64,000 bases of DNA from Bacteroidota bacterium (GCA_036522515.1 DATDFQ010000056.1:124001-188000); one strand, 5' to 3'. Positions 53,395-63,003 are shown, counted from the stretch's first letter. Translations and numbers: made by a program. Notes: generated by a model not told the origin, from the sequence alone.

Positions 53395-54279
53395 GTGTCA
53401 TATACGATTCGAAATACGATTGTCCTGGGTTCCGTCCTCCTGCTCCTTCTCCTGGTCGGATTTTACGTGACGGCGATCTACCTGCCGAGAAGCCTGACGG
53501 CCATCAACGCGGAGATCAGGAAACTCGAGGTCGATCTTCAGAACACGCCCGATCTCGCCAACCAGTACAACCAGACGGCGGCCCAGCTGGCCGACATGAA
53601 GAAACGGTGGGAGACCCGCAACAAGGATGTTCCCCCGAAAGACGTCACGGGCGAGACCTACGGCTACCTGAACCGCACGATCGACGTGAGCGGCGAGGTG
53701 AAGATGGATCTTACGTACGTCGGGCCCCGGGATTTCGGCACCTACGGGTATAACGTTTATACGCTCAAGGGTGAGGCGCCGTTCAATAATATCTACCGGT
53801 TCATCTGGTACGCGGAAAACGGGCGCCGGCTGATGAAGATTTCAAACCTGAGCCTGAGAGGGTATGAGGCCAAGGACAAGGTGACCGCGGAAACCAAAAT
53901 CCTGGTCCTCTTCGAGATGGAGCTTGAATCCTATTATTCCTCCATACCCGAATTGAACAACGCGCCGGGTCAGGTGACCGCAACGCCGTTGACGCTGACT
54001 TCGAACCCCTTCTACCCGCTGATCTTCCACGAGATCCCGCCGCCGCAGGCGAACGAGATCGAGATTGAGCGGTCGGATCTGAAGGCGGTGATACCGGGTA
54101 AAGCATTCATTGTCGATCAGAATCAAAAATCGCGGATCCTCGAAGAGGGCGATAAAGTGTACCTGGGCTACGTCACGAGGATCCTCCCGAACGAGGGGAA
54201 GATCGAGTGCCTCCTCAATAAGGGCGGAGTGGCGGAGCGGTATGAACTCAGAATTCGTGTTGGTCAATCGGTTAAATAG
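53395..54279 (+). CDS. PilO-PilP fusion-like protein
   Basis: 294 residues from a GTG. A single helix at 10-30 (LGSVLLLLLLVGFYVTAI), a coiled coil (INAEIRKLEVDLQNTPDLAN) and a PilO-like alpha/beta domain to about 190 are followed by a C-terminal 85 residues resembling PilP's HR domain (LKAVIPGKAFIVDQNQK, EEGDKVYLGYVTRILPNEG). PilP normally is a separate lipoprotein that contacts the secretin. The fusion would tie the inner-membrane ring directly to PilQ, encoded 20 bp downstream. Confidence 0.8.
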   Translation: MSYTIRNTIVLGSVLLLLLLVGFYVTAIYLPRSLTAINAEIRKLEVDLQNTPDLANQYNQTAAQLADMKKRWETRNKDVPPKDVTGETYGYLNRTIDVSGEVKMDLTYVGPRDFGTYGYNVYTLKGEAPFNNIYRFIWYAENGRRLMKISNLSLRGYEAKDKVTAETKILVLFEMELESYYSSIPELNNAPGQVTATPLTLTSNPFYPLIFHEIPPPQANEIEIERSDLKAVIPGKAFIVDQNQKSRILEEGDKVYLGYVTRILPNEGKIECLLNKGGVAERYELRIRVGQSVK

Positions 54280-54298
54280 AACAAACAACGGAGTATTC

Positions 54299-55579
54299 AT
54301 GAAAAAGGCATTCATTCTGGTATCGTTCCTGCTGTCCCTGCTGTTCGTTCAGATCGCGCTCCCGCAATCGCGCGATACGCGGATAAAAACCAAGGGGTAT
54401 GTGAATCCGCAGGAAATTGTCTCGCTTGATTCGACGATGCGCATGGACCAGGCACTCCTTGTGATCGGCGAGCTGAGCAAGCAATACGCAGGAAAGATCA
54501 TCATCGATCCCGGGAAGCACAAGAACCCGATCGGTGTCTATATCGTGAATGAGCACTGGCGCGACGCTCTCGACAAAATCTGCCGGTTCAACCATTTGCA
54601 GGTCGTCGAGGAATCGGAATATATCCAGATTCTGCCGGAAGGCGCGACGACCGTCGCCGAGAGCCAGCAGCGTCCCGGACAACCCCTGACCGAACCGCCG
54701 CCGACGCTGCAAAGCCGGGACATCAGAATCTCCGCGGTCTTTTTCACCACAAGCCTGTCGAAACTTCAGGATTACGGCATCAGCTGGAATTTCTTCCGGT
54801 CAAAGCCGAAGGAACCCGCCCTCACCGGATATATCGCCTCGGGGATTAACAAGGGCGACACGACCTCCCATGTACCCCCGGCCCAGGCGGCGGGGGGAGC
54901 AGCCGGAGCCGGCGGCGCGGGGGGAAGCGGCCCTTCGCTCGACAAGTTCATCGGCGTGATTCAATCTCCGCCTTCATTCACCTTTGCGAATATTGACGCT
55001 CTCGTCAAGTTCTTTGGCCAGAACTCACTTGGAGAAGTGATCACGAGCCCCGAAGTCGTCGTCCGCGACGGCAAGAAGGGAAGAATCCAGGTTGGCAAGG
55101 ACATCTATATCCAGACGAGGGATGTCGCGGGCAATACCGTCAACCAGCAGATATCGACGGGTACCATCATCGACGTCACCCCGACCCTCTACACGCAGTC
55201 GGATACCGATTTCATCTATCTCGATCTGACGATCGAACAGAGCGATGTGGCCCCTGGACCGGAAATCAACAAGACGAATGTCAACACCAGAACGCTCCTC
55301 TACGACGGCGAGGAAACCGTGATCGGCGGCCTCTTTAATACGACCGACGTGGAAACAAGGGAGGGAATACCCTTCCTGAAGGATCTGCCCTGGTGGTTCC
55401 TCGGGCTCCGGTATGTGTTCGGGTCTGAGAGCAAGGTCAAGACGAAGAACGAGCTGATCGTCCTTCTGAAGGCGGAACTCCTTCAGCCGCTCCGGGGCAG
55501 GATCTCCGCCCACAAGACCGAGCAGGAGCTCCTGAGGGATAAGAAGAAAGAGTACGACAGAGAAATCGACAAGAAATGA
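54299..55579 (+). CDS. pilQ: Type IV pilus secretin (PilQ/GspD family)
   Basis: 426 residues from ATG 54299, selected because GGAG lies 6 bp upstream and a signal peptide (FILVSFLLSLLFVQIALPQS) starts there. A short N-terminal STN/N-type domain (about 40-110) is followed by a glycine/alanine-rich loop and the secretin domain (GEVITSPEVVVRDGKKG, STGTIIDVTPTLYTQ, LDLTIEQSDVAPGPE, EETVIGGLFN). It is much shorter than classical PilQ, lacking AMIN domains. It forms the outer-membrane channel for the fibre. Confidence 0.93.
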   Translation: MKKAFILVSFLLSLLFVQIALPQSRDTRIKTKGYVNPQEIVSLDSTMRMDQALLVIGELSKQYAGKIIIDPGKHKNPIGVYIVNEHWRDALDKICRFNHLQVVEESEYIQILPEGATTVAESQQRPGQPLTEPPPTLQSRDIRISAVFFTTSLSKLQDYGISWNFFRSKPKEPALTGYIASGINKGDTTSHVPPAQAAGGAAGAGGAGGSGPSLDKFIGVIQSPPSFTFANIDALVKFFGQNSLGEVITSPEVVVRDGKKGRIQVGKDIYIQTRDVAGNTVNQQISTGTIIDVTPTLYTQSDTDFIYLDLTIEQSDVAPGPEINKTNVNTRTLLYDGEETVIGGLFNTTDVETREGIPFLKDLPWWFLGLRYVFGSESKVKTKNELIVLLKAELLQPLRGRISAHKTEQELLRDKKKEYDREIDKK

Positions 55580-55633
55580 CCACCCAATGGCGAACCTAAG
55601 ACAACGACTTTTATATACCAAGGGAAATTAAAT

Positions 55634-57640
55634 ATGACCTCCAGACTCATACTTGTACTCGCCTCAGTCTCCCTGATCTTCGGATTGTGGAACTGCGAGG
55701 ATCTCCCCCCGACGGGGACGCCGGGCGGAAAGCCGACGGCGTCGACGGCCCACCTGACGGGTTTTGTGCACGACGTCAGTACAAACTCGGTCCTCGCCAA
55801 CGCGAGCGTTTCCCTCACGGTTGCCGGGGTGACGAACTCGGTGACAACCGGCACGGATGGGGTGTTCCGGTTTGAAATCGACCTGGCCGCCAATGAGGTC
55901 GCGGACGCGATCCTGAATGTCCACAAGAACGGCTATATCAACAGGTCGCTGGAATTCGGGGTAGCGAAGGACACCACGATCGATGTTGGACTCACGGTGG
56001 ATCTTTCCACCTCCGCCACCATCGTCGGTGTGGTGCGGGACAGCGTCACGCTCTATCCGCTCCGCAACACGAACATTCTCGTGGCGCTGCCGGGCGTGAC
56101 CGATGCCGCGACGACCCCCATTGACGGATCGTTCCAGATCTATGCGGATTTGGTGGACCGCGACTCCCTGCCCGTGACGATTACGGCGTTCCATGACGGT
56201 TATAAGACGAAGCAGATAAGAGTCGTGCTCCACAAAGGACGGACGACCAATCTGGGCGGCGTCTTGATGAGCGTGGATGTGGCATCGACGGTCGCGCAGG
56301 TGCTGGGAAGGGTCCTTGACAGCCAGTCGAACCTCCCGCTCAACAACGCGAAGGTCACGATCGTCACGAACCTCGTCGTGGACAGCGTCCTGACGTCGGT
56401 GGCGGGTGAATTCTCCTTCACGATCGATCTCCAGGGGCTCTCCTCGATCTCGGGCCTCCTGAAGCTCGACAAACCGGGGTATTCGTCGCAGGCGTTCAAC
56501 TTCTCCGTTCCGGCGGGCCAGGCGCTTTCACAGACCTTTACGATGGACCGCGACACGACGACCGGCGTCCGGGATTCGTCGGCGACCGGAAGCGCGCATT
56601 CAATCGCGTTCATCGGGATGTCGTCGAACCAGATTTCGGTCTACGGAGTGGGCGGCACCGAAGCGACGATCCTTACGTGGGAAGTCCGGGATTCGCTCGG
56701 ATTCCCGATCGACTTCGACCACAGGGATACGGTGCAGTTCTCCATCACCGGAGCTCCCGTCGGCGGCGGGGCCTACGTCTCCCCGGCGACCGCACAAACG
56801 AACGCTTCCGGAAGGGTCTCGACGACCGTCAATAGCGGAACCGTTTCGGGTGTCATCCAGTTTTCCGCGACACTCAGGCGAAATTCCGACGGGGCGATCA
56901 TCTCCTCGACGCCTGTCATCATCACGGTCAACGCCGGACTCCCCGATCAGGCGCACTTCACGATCGGATTCGACCAGTTCAACTTCCCGGGTTGGGATTG
57001 GGTGAATCACACGGACGGAGTCCTCGTTCAGGTCGGCGATAAATACAGCAATCCCGTCAAGGTCGGAACCGCCGTCTATTTCAGCACAACCGGCGGGCTC
57101 ATCGATGCTTCGGGATTCACCGACGTCACGAGCCATGCGAGAGTGTTAGTCTACAGCGGCAATCCGCGGCCGGTCGACCCCTTTGCCGGGATCGGTTTTG
57201 GCCGGATAACCGCTACGACGATCGGCGAGAACGCGGCGACAGTCAGTTCCTCCGGGCTGATCTTGTTCTCGGGGATCTCGCAGATTTCGAACGTAAATCC
57301 GCTTTCATTCGCAGTGGCACGCGGCGGAGCTTCCGTCCCGATCACGTTTACGGTCTCGGATGAGAACGGGAACCCGCTTTCGGCGACCACACACATCACC
57401 GTCACGCTTCAGTACACGCCGCCCCCGAATTCGCAGATCAATCTGGTCGCGAACGGGGATGTGGATGTGACGCTGGGGGATGTGCAGGCGCGGGGTGTGG
57501 GATCGACTCAGTTCTCATTCCGCGTGGTGGATCAGACGATCGGCGGAGTTCCATCACAGGTTCCCGTGACTGTCGTTATCAAGGTCACGAGCCCCAACGG
57601 AAATCCGGCGGACGTTCAACTATCGGGAACGATCGGCTAG
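55634..57640 (+). CDS. Modular surface lipoprotein with carboxypeptidase-regulatory-like and Ig-like domains
   Basis: 668 residues. The N-terminal signal SVSLIFGLWNC ends in a cysteine with a loose lipobox. Three repeats of a carboxypeptidase-regulatory-like beta-sandwich follow at about 40-125, 130-210 and 220-305 (VLGRVLDSQSNLPLNNAKVT). Two or three bacterial Ig-like domains (Big_1-type, ATAQTNASGRVSTTVNSGTV) occupy 330-668. It is the last gene of the secretin operon. It might be a pilot, adhesin or fibre-associated factor; no specific family was recognised. Confidence 0.78.
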   Translation: MTSRLILVLASVSLIFGLWNCEDLPPTGTPGGKPTASTAHLTGFVHDVSTNSVLANASVSLTVAGVTNSVTTGTDGVFRFEIDLAANEVADAILNVHKNGYINRSLEFGVAKDTTIDVGLTVDLSTSATIVGVVRDSVTLYPLRNTNILVALPGVTDAATTPIDGSFQIYADLVDRDSLPVTITAFHDGYKTKQIRVVLHKGRTTNLGGVLMSVDVASTVAQVLGRVLDSQSNLPLNNAKVTIVTNLVVDSVLTSVAGEFSFTIDLQGLSSISGLLKLDKPGYSSQAFNFSVPAGQALSQTFTMDRDTTTGVRDSSATGSAHSIAFIGMSSNQISVYGVGGTEATILTWEVRDSLGFPIDFDHRDTVQFSITGAPVGGGAYVSPATAQTNASGRVSTTVNSGTVSGVIQFSATLRRNSDGAIISSTPVIITVNAGLPDQAHFTIGFDQFNFPGWDWVNHTDGVLVQVGDKYSNPVKVGTAVYFSTTGGLIDASGFTDVTSHARVLVYSGNPRPVDPFAGIGFGRITATTIGENAATVSSSGLILFSGISQISNVNPLSFAVARGGASVPITFTVSDENGNPLSATTHITVTLQYTPPPNSQINLVANGDVDVTLGDVQARGVGSTQFSFRVVDQTIGGVPSQVPVTVVIKVTSPNGNPADVQLSGTIG

Positions 57641-57663
57641 ACCAGCGGTCAAAGGTATCCGGA

Positions 57664-57696
57664 AATGCCATCCTGCCTTCGAGGCGGGATGGCATT
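57664..57696. terminator. Bidirectional terminator between convergent operons
   Basis: AATGCCATCCTGCC - TTCG - AGGCGGGATGGCATT is a long stem with a UUCG tetraloop, flanked by T on one side and A on the other. It sits between the plus-strand pilus operon and minus-strand hemL. Confidence 0.9.
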
Positions 57697-57724
57697 TCTT
57701 GTTAACGCAGCCTGAAGGCTGCGG

Positions 57725-59023
57725 CTACCGGGAGGAAAGGACTTTGGAAAGCGCGTACTTGCACGCCTTGAGCGTCCGCTCGATATCGGCCTCCGTATGC
57801 GCAGCTGAGATGAACGCCGCCTCGAACTGGGAAGGGGGGAGATAGACGCCGCGCTCGAGCATCGCGCGGAAGAATGTTGAGAAGCGGCCGGTGTCGGAGC
57901 ATTTGGCCGTGTCGTAGTCCACGACCTTTCGTTCGGTGAAGAAAATCGTAAACATCGAGCCGACACGGTTCAATTGATACCCCACACCCAGCGATTCGAA
58001 GATCCTGCGAATTCCGGATTCCAGATGCGCTCCCCTTTGCTCGAGCTTCGCGTAGATCGACCGCTGGCGGGAGAGAATCGAAAGCATTGCGTTTCCCGCC
58101 GCCATCGCCAGGGGATTTCCGGAGAGGGTGCCGGCCTGGTAGACTGGCCCGGAGGGGGAAACCATTTCCATAAGGTCGCGCCGCCCTCCGTACGCGCCGA
58201 CCGGCAATCCTCCCCCGATGATCTTGCCGAGCGTGGTCAAATCGGGCCGGATCTTGAATCGCTCCTGCGCCCCGCCGGGGGCCACGCGGAATCCTGTCAT
58301 CACCTCATCGAAAATCAATACGATTCCCTCGGCGTCACACAGGGCGCGCAGCTCCCCGAGGAACCCCGGAGCGGGCGGTACGCATCCCATGTTTCCGACG
58401 ACCGGCTCAACGATGATTGCCGCGATCGATCCTCGGTGAAGCCGGGCATGCTCCCTGACGGACCCGATGTCGTTGAACCGGGCATTCAGCGTATCCGCGG
58501 CGACGCCCGTCGTGACGCCCGGGCTGTCGGGGGTCCCGTGCGTCAGCGCGCCGGAGCCCGCCTTGATGAGAAACGCGTCGGCGTGGCCGTGGTAACATCC
58601 TTCAAACTTCAGAATCTTCGCTCTCCCCGTGAAAGCGCGCGCGAGGCGGATTGCGCTCATCGTGGCTTCCGTCCCGGAGTTCACCATCCGGACCATCTGG
58701 ACAGAGGGCATATTCTTTGTGACAAGCTCGGCGAGCATTACTTCGGCCTCGGTCGGGGCCCCGAAGCTGGTTCCCTGTTTGGCAGCGCGCTGAACCGCCC
58801 GGATCACGGGAGGATGGGCATGGCCCAGGATCATCGGTCCCCAGGAACCCACATAATCGATGAACTTGTTTCCGTCGGCATCCCAGAGCGAGGCATTCTT
58901 CGCCCGGGCGATGAAGAGGGGGTTCAATCCGACCGACTTGAATGCGCGTACGGGTGAGTTGACGCCCCCGGGGAGGACGTTCTTGGCTCGTTTAAACAAC
59001 TTGTCGGACTTGGTCGTTTTCAT
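57725..59023 (-). CDS. hemL: Glutamate-1-semialdehyde 2,1-aminomutase
   Basis: 432 residues, a class III PLP aminotransferase. LFKRAKNVLPGGVNSPVRAF at the N-terminus, GSWGPMILGHAHP, VNSGTEATMSAIRLAR, LIFDEVMTGFR and the PLP lysine in LTTLGKIIGGGLPVGAYGG are hemL-specific features. It forms 5-aminolevulinate from glutamate-1-semialdehyde in the C5 heme pathway. hemB lies upstream on the same strand after a repeat-rich spacer, so the two are probably co-expressed. Confidence 0.97.
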   Translation of the reverse strand: MKTTKSDKLFKRAKNVLPGGVNSPVRAFKSVGLNPLFIARAKNASLWDADGNKFIDYVGSWGPMILGHAHPPVIRAVQRAAKQGTSFGAPTEAEVMLAELVTKNMPSVQMVRMVNSGTEATMSAIRLARAFTGRAKILKFEGCYHGHADAFLIKAGSGALTHGTPDSPGVTTGVAADTLNARFNDIGSVREHARLHRGSIAAIIVEPVVGNMGCVPPAPGFLGELRALCDAEGIVLIFDEVMTGFRVAPGGAQERFKIRPDLTTLGKIIGGGLPVGAYGGRRDLMEMVSPSGPVYQAGTLSGNPLAMAAGNAMLSILSRQRSIYAKLEQRGAHLESGIRRIFESLGVGYQLNRVGSMFTIFFTERKVVDYDTAKCSDTGRFSTFFRAMLERGVYLPPSQFEAAFISAAHTEADIERTLKACKYALSKVLSSR

Positions 59024-59036
59024 TACTTGTTGAATT

Positions 59037-59156
59037 TGTCATCCTGAGGAAGCGAAGCGACCGAAGGATCCCGCAGCCTAAAGGCTGCGGCTACCTAACT
59101 GGGGAGATCCTTCGCGAAGTTTACACTGAGCGACGCGAATGTGCTCAGGATGACAA
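59037..59156. repeat. Inverted pair of the dispersed repeat between hemL and hemB
   Basis: GTCATCCTGAGGAAGCGAAG...CCGAAGGATC, then GCAGCCTAAAGGCTGCGGCTACC, then GAGATCCTTCGCGAAG...GCTCAGGATGAC. The outer arms are inverted copies; the inner part is the GCTACC-type repeat found near 60.3 kb. Confidence 0.85.
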
Positions 59157-59164
59157 TGAAGGGG

Positions 59165-60178
59165 TCACAGAAGTTTTGCGGCGTCCTTGGCGAAGTAGGT
59201 CAGTATGAGATCCGCACCGGCGCGCTTAATGCCCGTGAGCATCTCCATCATCACGCGTTGTTCGTCGATCCAGCCGAGCCTACCTGCCGCTTTCACCATC
59301 GAATACTCGCCGCTGACATTGTAGGCGGCGGTCGGCATCCCGAATGTGTCCTTCACGCGGCGGATGATGTCGAGGTAGGGCATCGCGGGCTTGACCATGA
59401 CGATATCGGCGCCCTCGTCGATATCGGCCTGAACCTCGCGCAACGCCTCGTCCGAATTTGCGGGATCCATCTGGTGCGAGCGGCGGTCTCCGAATTTCGG
59501 CGTGCTCTCCGCTGCTTCCCGGAACGGTCCGTAGAAGCCGGAGGCATATTTCGCCGCATAGGACATGATCGGCAGGGAGCGGAAGTCGTTCTCGTCCAGG
59601 ATCCGGCGGATCGCCTGCACACGCCCGTCGAACATGTCGGAGGGAGCGACCATATCGGCGCCCGCCTGGGCATGCGTGAGAGCTTCCCGGGCCAGGAGAT
59701 CGATCGATTCATCGTTCATGATCTCGGTGCCGCGGACAATACCGCAGTGCCCGTGGGATGTGTATTCGCAGAGACAGACATCGGTGATGACAAAGAGATC
59801 GGGCACATCCTTCTTGATCGCGTGAATCGCCCGCTGCACGATCCCGAGCTCGTCGTACGCCTCGCTTCCGACATCGTCCTTCTGCTCCGGAATGCCGAAG
59901 AGGATCACCGCGGGGATGCCGAGGGCGTGCACCTCGTGGCATTCGCGGACGATCTGATCGACCGACATCTGGAACACTCCGGGCATCGAGGAGACTTCCT
60001 TCCGGACGTTCGCCCCCGGGCAGGCGAAGAGGGGATAAATGAAGTCGGCTTTCGAGAGTTCGGTTTCACGGACCATCGACCGGAGAACCGCGGTCATCCG
60101 TGTCCGCCGAAGCCGTTTGAAATCGCGCGGGCCGGTCTCGGTTTGAGGGGCGAAATGTGATTCTTCTGTCGTGTGCAT
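59165..60178 (-). CDS. hemB: Porphobilinogen synthase
   Basis: 337 residues. [20 protein letters not shown], the cysteine-rich zinc site [18 protein letters not shown], the first active-site lysine in [18 protein letters not shown] and the Schiff-base lysine in [15 protein letters not shown] mark a zinc-dependent 5-aminolevulinate dehydratase. It condenses two 5-aminolevulinates to porphobilinogen. [19 protein letters not shown] is also conserved. Confidence 0.97.
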   Translation of the reverse strand: MHTTEESHFAPQTETGPRDFKRLRRTRMTAVLRSMVRETELSKADFIYPLFACPGANVRKEVSSMPGVFQMSVDQIVRECHEVHALGIPAVILFGIPEQKDDVGSEAYDELGIVQRAIHAIKKDVPDLFVITDVCLCEYTSHGHCGIVRGTEIMNDESIDLLAREALTHAQAGADMVAPSDMFDGRVQAIRRILDENDFRSLPIMSYAAKYASGFYGPFREAAESTPKFGDRRSHQMDPANSDEALREVQADIDEGADIVMVKPAMPYLDIIRRVKDTFGMPTAAYNVSGEYSMVKAAGRLGWIDEQRVMMEMLTGIKRAGADLILTYFAKDAAKLL

Positions 60179-60282
60179 AAGGATTCCTCGAATTCGTTCC
60201 GGAAGTCAGTCAAATGTAACGATCCTGCCGGGCAAGTTCAACTGGGGGGAGTGAATGAACTTCAGCTGCCGAACTGAAAGAC
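60179..60282. other. hemB upstream region
   Basis: Non-coding; this should contain the hemB promoter on the minus strand, but no confident -35/-10 pair was identified. Confidence 0.4.
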
Positions 60283-60560
60283 CGCAGGCTAAAGCCTGCG
60301 GCTACCAAAGCCCGAGGCATCGGTAGCCGCGACCTTCAGGTCGCGTTCCGTCTAACGCAGGCTAAAGCCTGCGCCTACCAAAGCCCGAGGGATCGGTAGG
60401 CGCGACCTTCAGGTCGCGTGACGACCCCAAGCCCGAGGCATCGGTAGGCGCGACCTTCAGGTCGCGTGCAGTCTAACGCCTCCGCCTCTGCGTCCCGGCC
60501 GAGTTTCGGCGCAGAGCGCCGAAGTATGCGTTCCCACGCAGAGCGTGGGAACGAGAACAA
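60283..60560. repeat. Cluster of palindromic intergenic repeats
   Basis: Two near-complete units (about 60283-60345 and 60356-60417) and a partial one (60430-60467) share GCAGGCTAAAGCCTGC, CTACCAAAGCCCGAGG and GCGACCTTCAGGTCGCG, all locally palindromic. A different palindrome, CGTTCCCACGC-AGA-GCGTGGGAACG, follows at about 60529-60553. Short frames through these elements are not genes. Confidence 0.88.
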
Positions 60561-60569
60561 CCAATCGTT

Positions 60570-61733
60570 TCAGATTTGTCCGAGCACGTCCTCGAGGATG
60601 GCTGTGGCGGCGTGGGGCCTGGCGATCGCGCGGGCGCGGCGCTTCATGGCGGCAAGAAGCGCCGGCTGTTCGATCAGCCTGTCGAGCTTGAAATAGAGGT
60701 TCGAGAAACCCGTTGCGGTAAGAGCCGCGCCCTGTTCGACGACGTACTCCGCATTCCGGCCTTCCTGGCCCGGGAACGGATCGAGGATCACCATCGGAAG
60801 ATGGCTGGCGAGCGCTTCGCTGACGGTCAGTCCGCCCGCCTTCGTGATGAGAAGGTCGGAGGAGGCCATCGCAAGATCGACAAACGGAATGAATTGGTAG
60901 AGCTTCACATCGACATTCGGTGGGAAGGAAATCCGGTTCAGCTTCGCATAGAGCTCCGGGTTCTTTCCGCAGACGACCAACAGCTGAAATCTCCGGTGGC
61001 CCCTGGTTGAGAGAAACTGCGCAATGGAAGGGACCAGCTCATCGATCACTCCCACCCCGTACCCTCCGGAGAGAATCAGAATCGTGAACAACTTGGGCTG
61101 CAGCTCCAGTTTCCTGCGGGCATCCAGCCGCTTCGCGGGCGATCTGAACTGCGGCATGACCGGTATGCCGGAGACGCAGGTCCTGCTCTCCGGAACGTCG
61201 TGTGCCAGAATCGTCCACGCCGCCTCGTCGGTCGCGGCGTAAAAGCGCCGTATGGCCCGGCTGATCCAGAGGGAATGCACATCATAATCGGTCGTCACCG
61301 CAAAAAACGGGATCCGCCATGAGTCGCGCATGATCTTCTCTTCGATCGCAACGTACGGGAGGAAGTGGGTGCAGATGACCGCATCGGGCTTCAGCGAGTC
61401 CAATCGGGCGAGATACTTCTTGTAGTTGAAATGATCGAACAGGCGCATCAGACCGGCCTTGCTCTTCCGGGGCGCTGTCCGCTCCGACCGCTTGTAAAGG
61501 TATCCCCAGAGTTCGGGCGAGCGGCGCACCACGGCATAGTAGCTTTTGCTGTAGAGTTTCCGGAAGAGCGGGAAGGTAAAATCGAGTATGTCCTGATGGC
61601 TGATCGTGACCGGCACGGAGAGGGACTCCGCCGCCGCGGCCAGCGCCTCCCCGGCGCGCACATGGCCCGCCCCGACCGTCGCGGAGACGATGAGAATCGT
61701 TTTCCCGGGCCGGGCCGCCGCTTCGTTAGCGAT
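60570..61733 (-). CDS. MGDG-synthase/MurG-like glycosyltransferase with a non-standard start
   Basis: The conserved frame reaches upstream of the first GTG (61661): 24 codons back to 61733 encode the family's glycine-rich loop LIVSATVGAGHVRAGEAL. No ATG, GTG or TTG lies in that segment; an ATC follows AGGAGG by 4 bp, overlapping the upstream permease stop. The rest fits GT28: ICTHFLPYVAIEEKIM, FAVTTDYDVHSLWI, ILILSGGYGVGVIDELV and the donor site TKAGGLTVSEALASHLPMV with FPGQEGRNAEYV. It probably glycosylates diacylglycerol. Total about 387 residues if the ATC is used. Confidence 0.82.
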   Translation of the reverse strand: MANEAAARPGKTILIVSATVGAGHVRAGEALAAAAESLSVPVTISHQDILDFTFPLFRKLYSKSYYAVVRRSPELWGYLYKRSERTAPRKSKAGLMRLFDHFNYKKYLARLDSLKPDAVICTHFLPYVAIEEKIMRDSWRIPFFAVTTDYDVHSLWISRAIRRFYAATDEAAWTILAHDVPESRTCVSGIPVMPQFRSPAKRLDARRKLELQPKLFTILILSGGYGVGVIDELVPSIAQFLSTRGHRRFQLLVVCGKNPELYAKLNRISFPPNVDVKLYQFIPFVDLAMASSDLLITKAGGLTVSEALASHLPMVILDPFPGQEGRNAEYVVEQGAALTATGFSNLYFKLDRLIEQPALLAAMKRRARAIARPHAATAILEDVLGQI

Positions 61734-63003
61734 GTTTCCTCCTCACAATGAAATACAGGAAGGTTCCCGCGGCGATCCCGCCGATCGTATAATATAATTC
61801 CTCGGGCCTGGTAAATTTCAACAGGGCGCAGGCAAAGAGGATTCCCAGCAGCGGTATCGCGGGCCCGAAGGGGATCGTAAAGGGGGCGCGGCTCTCTTTC
61901 CGGAATGCGAGCACGGAAGCGGAGGTGCTGATGTAGAATAGCAGGCGCGAGACGATGCTGATAGCCGCGAGCGTCACAAAATCGGAAAGTGCTGCCAGAA
62001 GAAAAACCATTCCCGCATAAATGTAAATGGAGGCATCGGGCGTTTTGTAGACCGGATGGACGTGGCGAAAGATCGAAGGGAGCTGGTTGTTCTCGGCAAG
62101 CGCGAACGTGAGGCGTGGCGCGCCGAGGATGTTGCCTCCGATGAGTCCCAATGTCGAGATCACCGCCCCCGCGGCAATCACCCGGGCGCCGGCCGGCCCC
62201 ATGACCGCGGCCGCAAGCGCGGCGATCGGCCGTTCTTCCGAGGCCAGGCCGGGGAGGACCCCCGTGGCGACGAGCTGGAGAAGGAAGTAGACGGCGGCGA
62301 CGACGAACACTCCGGCGATCAGGGCCCTCGGCACATTGGAACGGGGATCGACGGCCTCGCCCGACGGGATCGTCATGATTTCAAATCCTCCGAAGGCGAA
62401 CGTCAGCAGGAAGAGCGAGCGCATGAAGCTTTCGGCCGGAGGAACGGTCTCCACGGCGAGGTTTTTCCCCTGGATGAAAAATAGGCCCACCACGACGACG
62501 AGTACAAGCGGGAGGACCTTTGCGATGGTGATGAAGTCGACAGTGAGGGCGCCGTACCGAACACCCCGCACGTTGATGAAGGTGAGAACCGCCGTGAGAA
62601 GCAGAAACACTCCCAACCGAACGGCCGGTGCGTTCATCCCGGGGATAAAATATCCGAGATAGAGCGTAAAGAGCCCGAAACTTGCCGCTGTCCCAGCCAA
62701 CCGGGTAAGATAGACGATCCAGCCCACCTGGAACCCTGCGAATGGCCCGAACGCATGATAGGCGTACCGGTAGGGTCCTCCGCCTGATTCGAACCGGCTC
62801 GATGCCTCCGCAAACGACAAGACGAATGTGAGTGTCACAACGGCGCAGGCGATGCAGGCGTACGGGCTGAGGGGCCCGAGGAGGCCCGCGATCACCGCCG
62901 GGAGAAAGAAAATTCCGGCTCCGAGGATGCTGTCGATCGTCAGCGCGATCAGATCCCACCGGCCCATGGCGCGGGCGAGTCCGGCCGGATGCTCGAGCGT
63001 CAT
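61726..63003 (-). CDS. APC-superfamily amino acid permease
   Basis: 425 residues with about 12 transmembrane helices. The first helix carries the substrate-binding SILGAGIFFLPAVIAG, and SFAEASSRFESGGGPYRYAY corresponds to the APC helix 2-3 region. FAFGGFEIMTIPSGEA is the conserved helix 6 break. It probably imports or exchanges amino acids; the substrate cannot be read. Its start overlaps the stop of the upstream hydrolase gene (ATGA), and its end overlaps the glycosyltransferase start. Confidence 0.9.
   Translation of the reverse strand: MTLEHPAGLARAMGRWDLIALTIDSILGAGIFFLPAVIAGLLGPLSPYACIACAVVTLTFVLSFAEASSRFESGGGPYRYAYHAFGPFAGFQVGWIVYLTRLAGTAASFGLFTLYLGYFIPGMNAPAVRLGVFLLLTAVLTFINVRGVRYGALTVDFITIAKVLPLVLVVVVGLFFIQGKNLAVETVPPAESFMRSLFLLTFAFGGFEIMTIPSGEAVDPRSNVPRALIAGVFVVAAVYFLLQLVATGVLPGLASEERPIAALAAAVMGPAGARVIAAGAVISTLGLIGGNILGAPRLTFALAENNQLPSIFRHVHPVYKTPDASIYIYAGMVFLLAALSDFVTLAAISIVSRLLFYISTSASVLAFRKESRAPFTIPFGPAIPLLGILFACALLKFTRPEELYYTIGGIAAGTFLYFIVRRKHR

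Noticed and set aside
54110..54298. N-terminal extension of the secretin
   Set aside because: The extension overlaps the PilO-PilP gene and hides the signal peptide, which begins at ATG 54299.
60375..60560. 61-codon minus-strand frame upstream of hemB
   Set aside because: It is read entirely through palindromic intergenic repeats.
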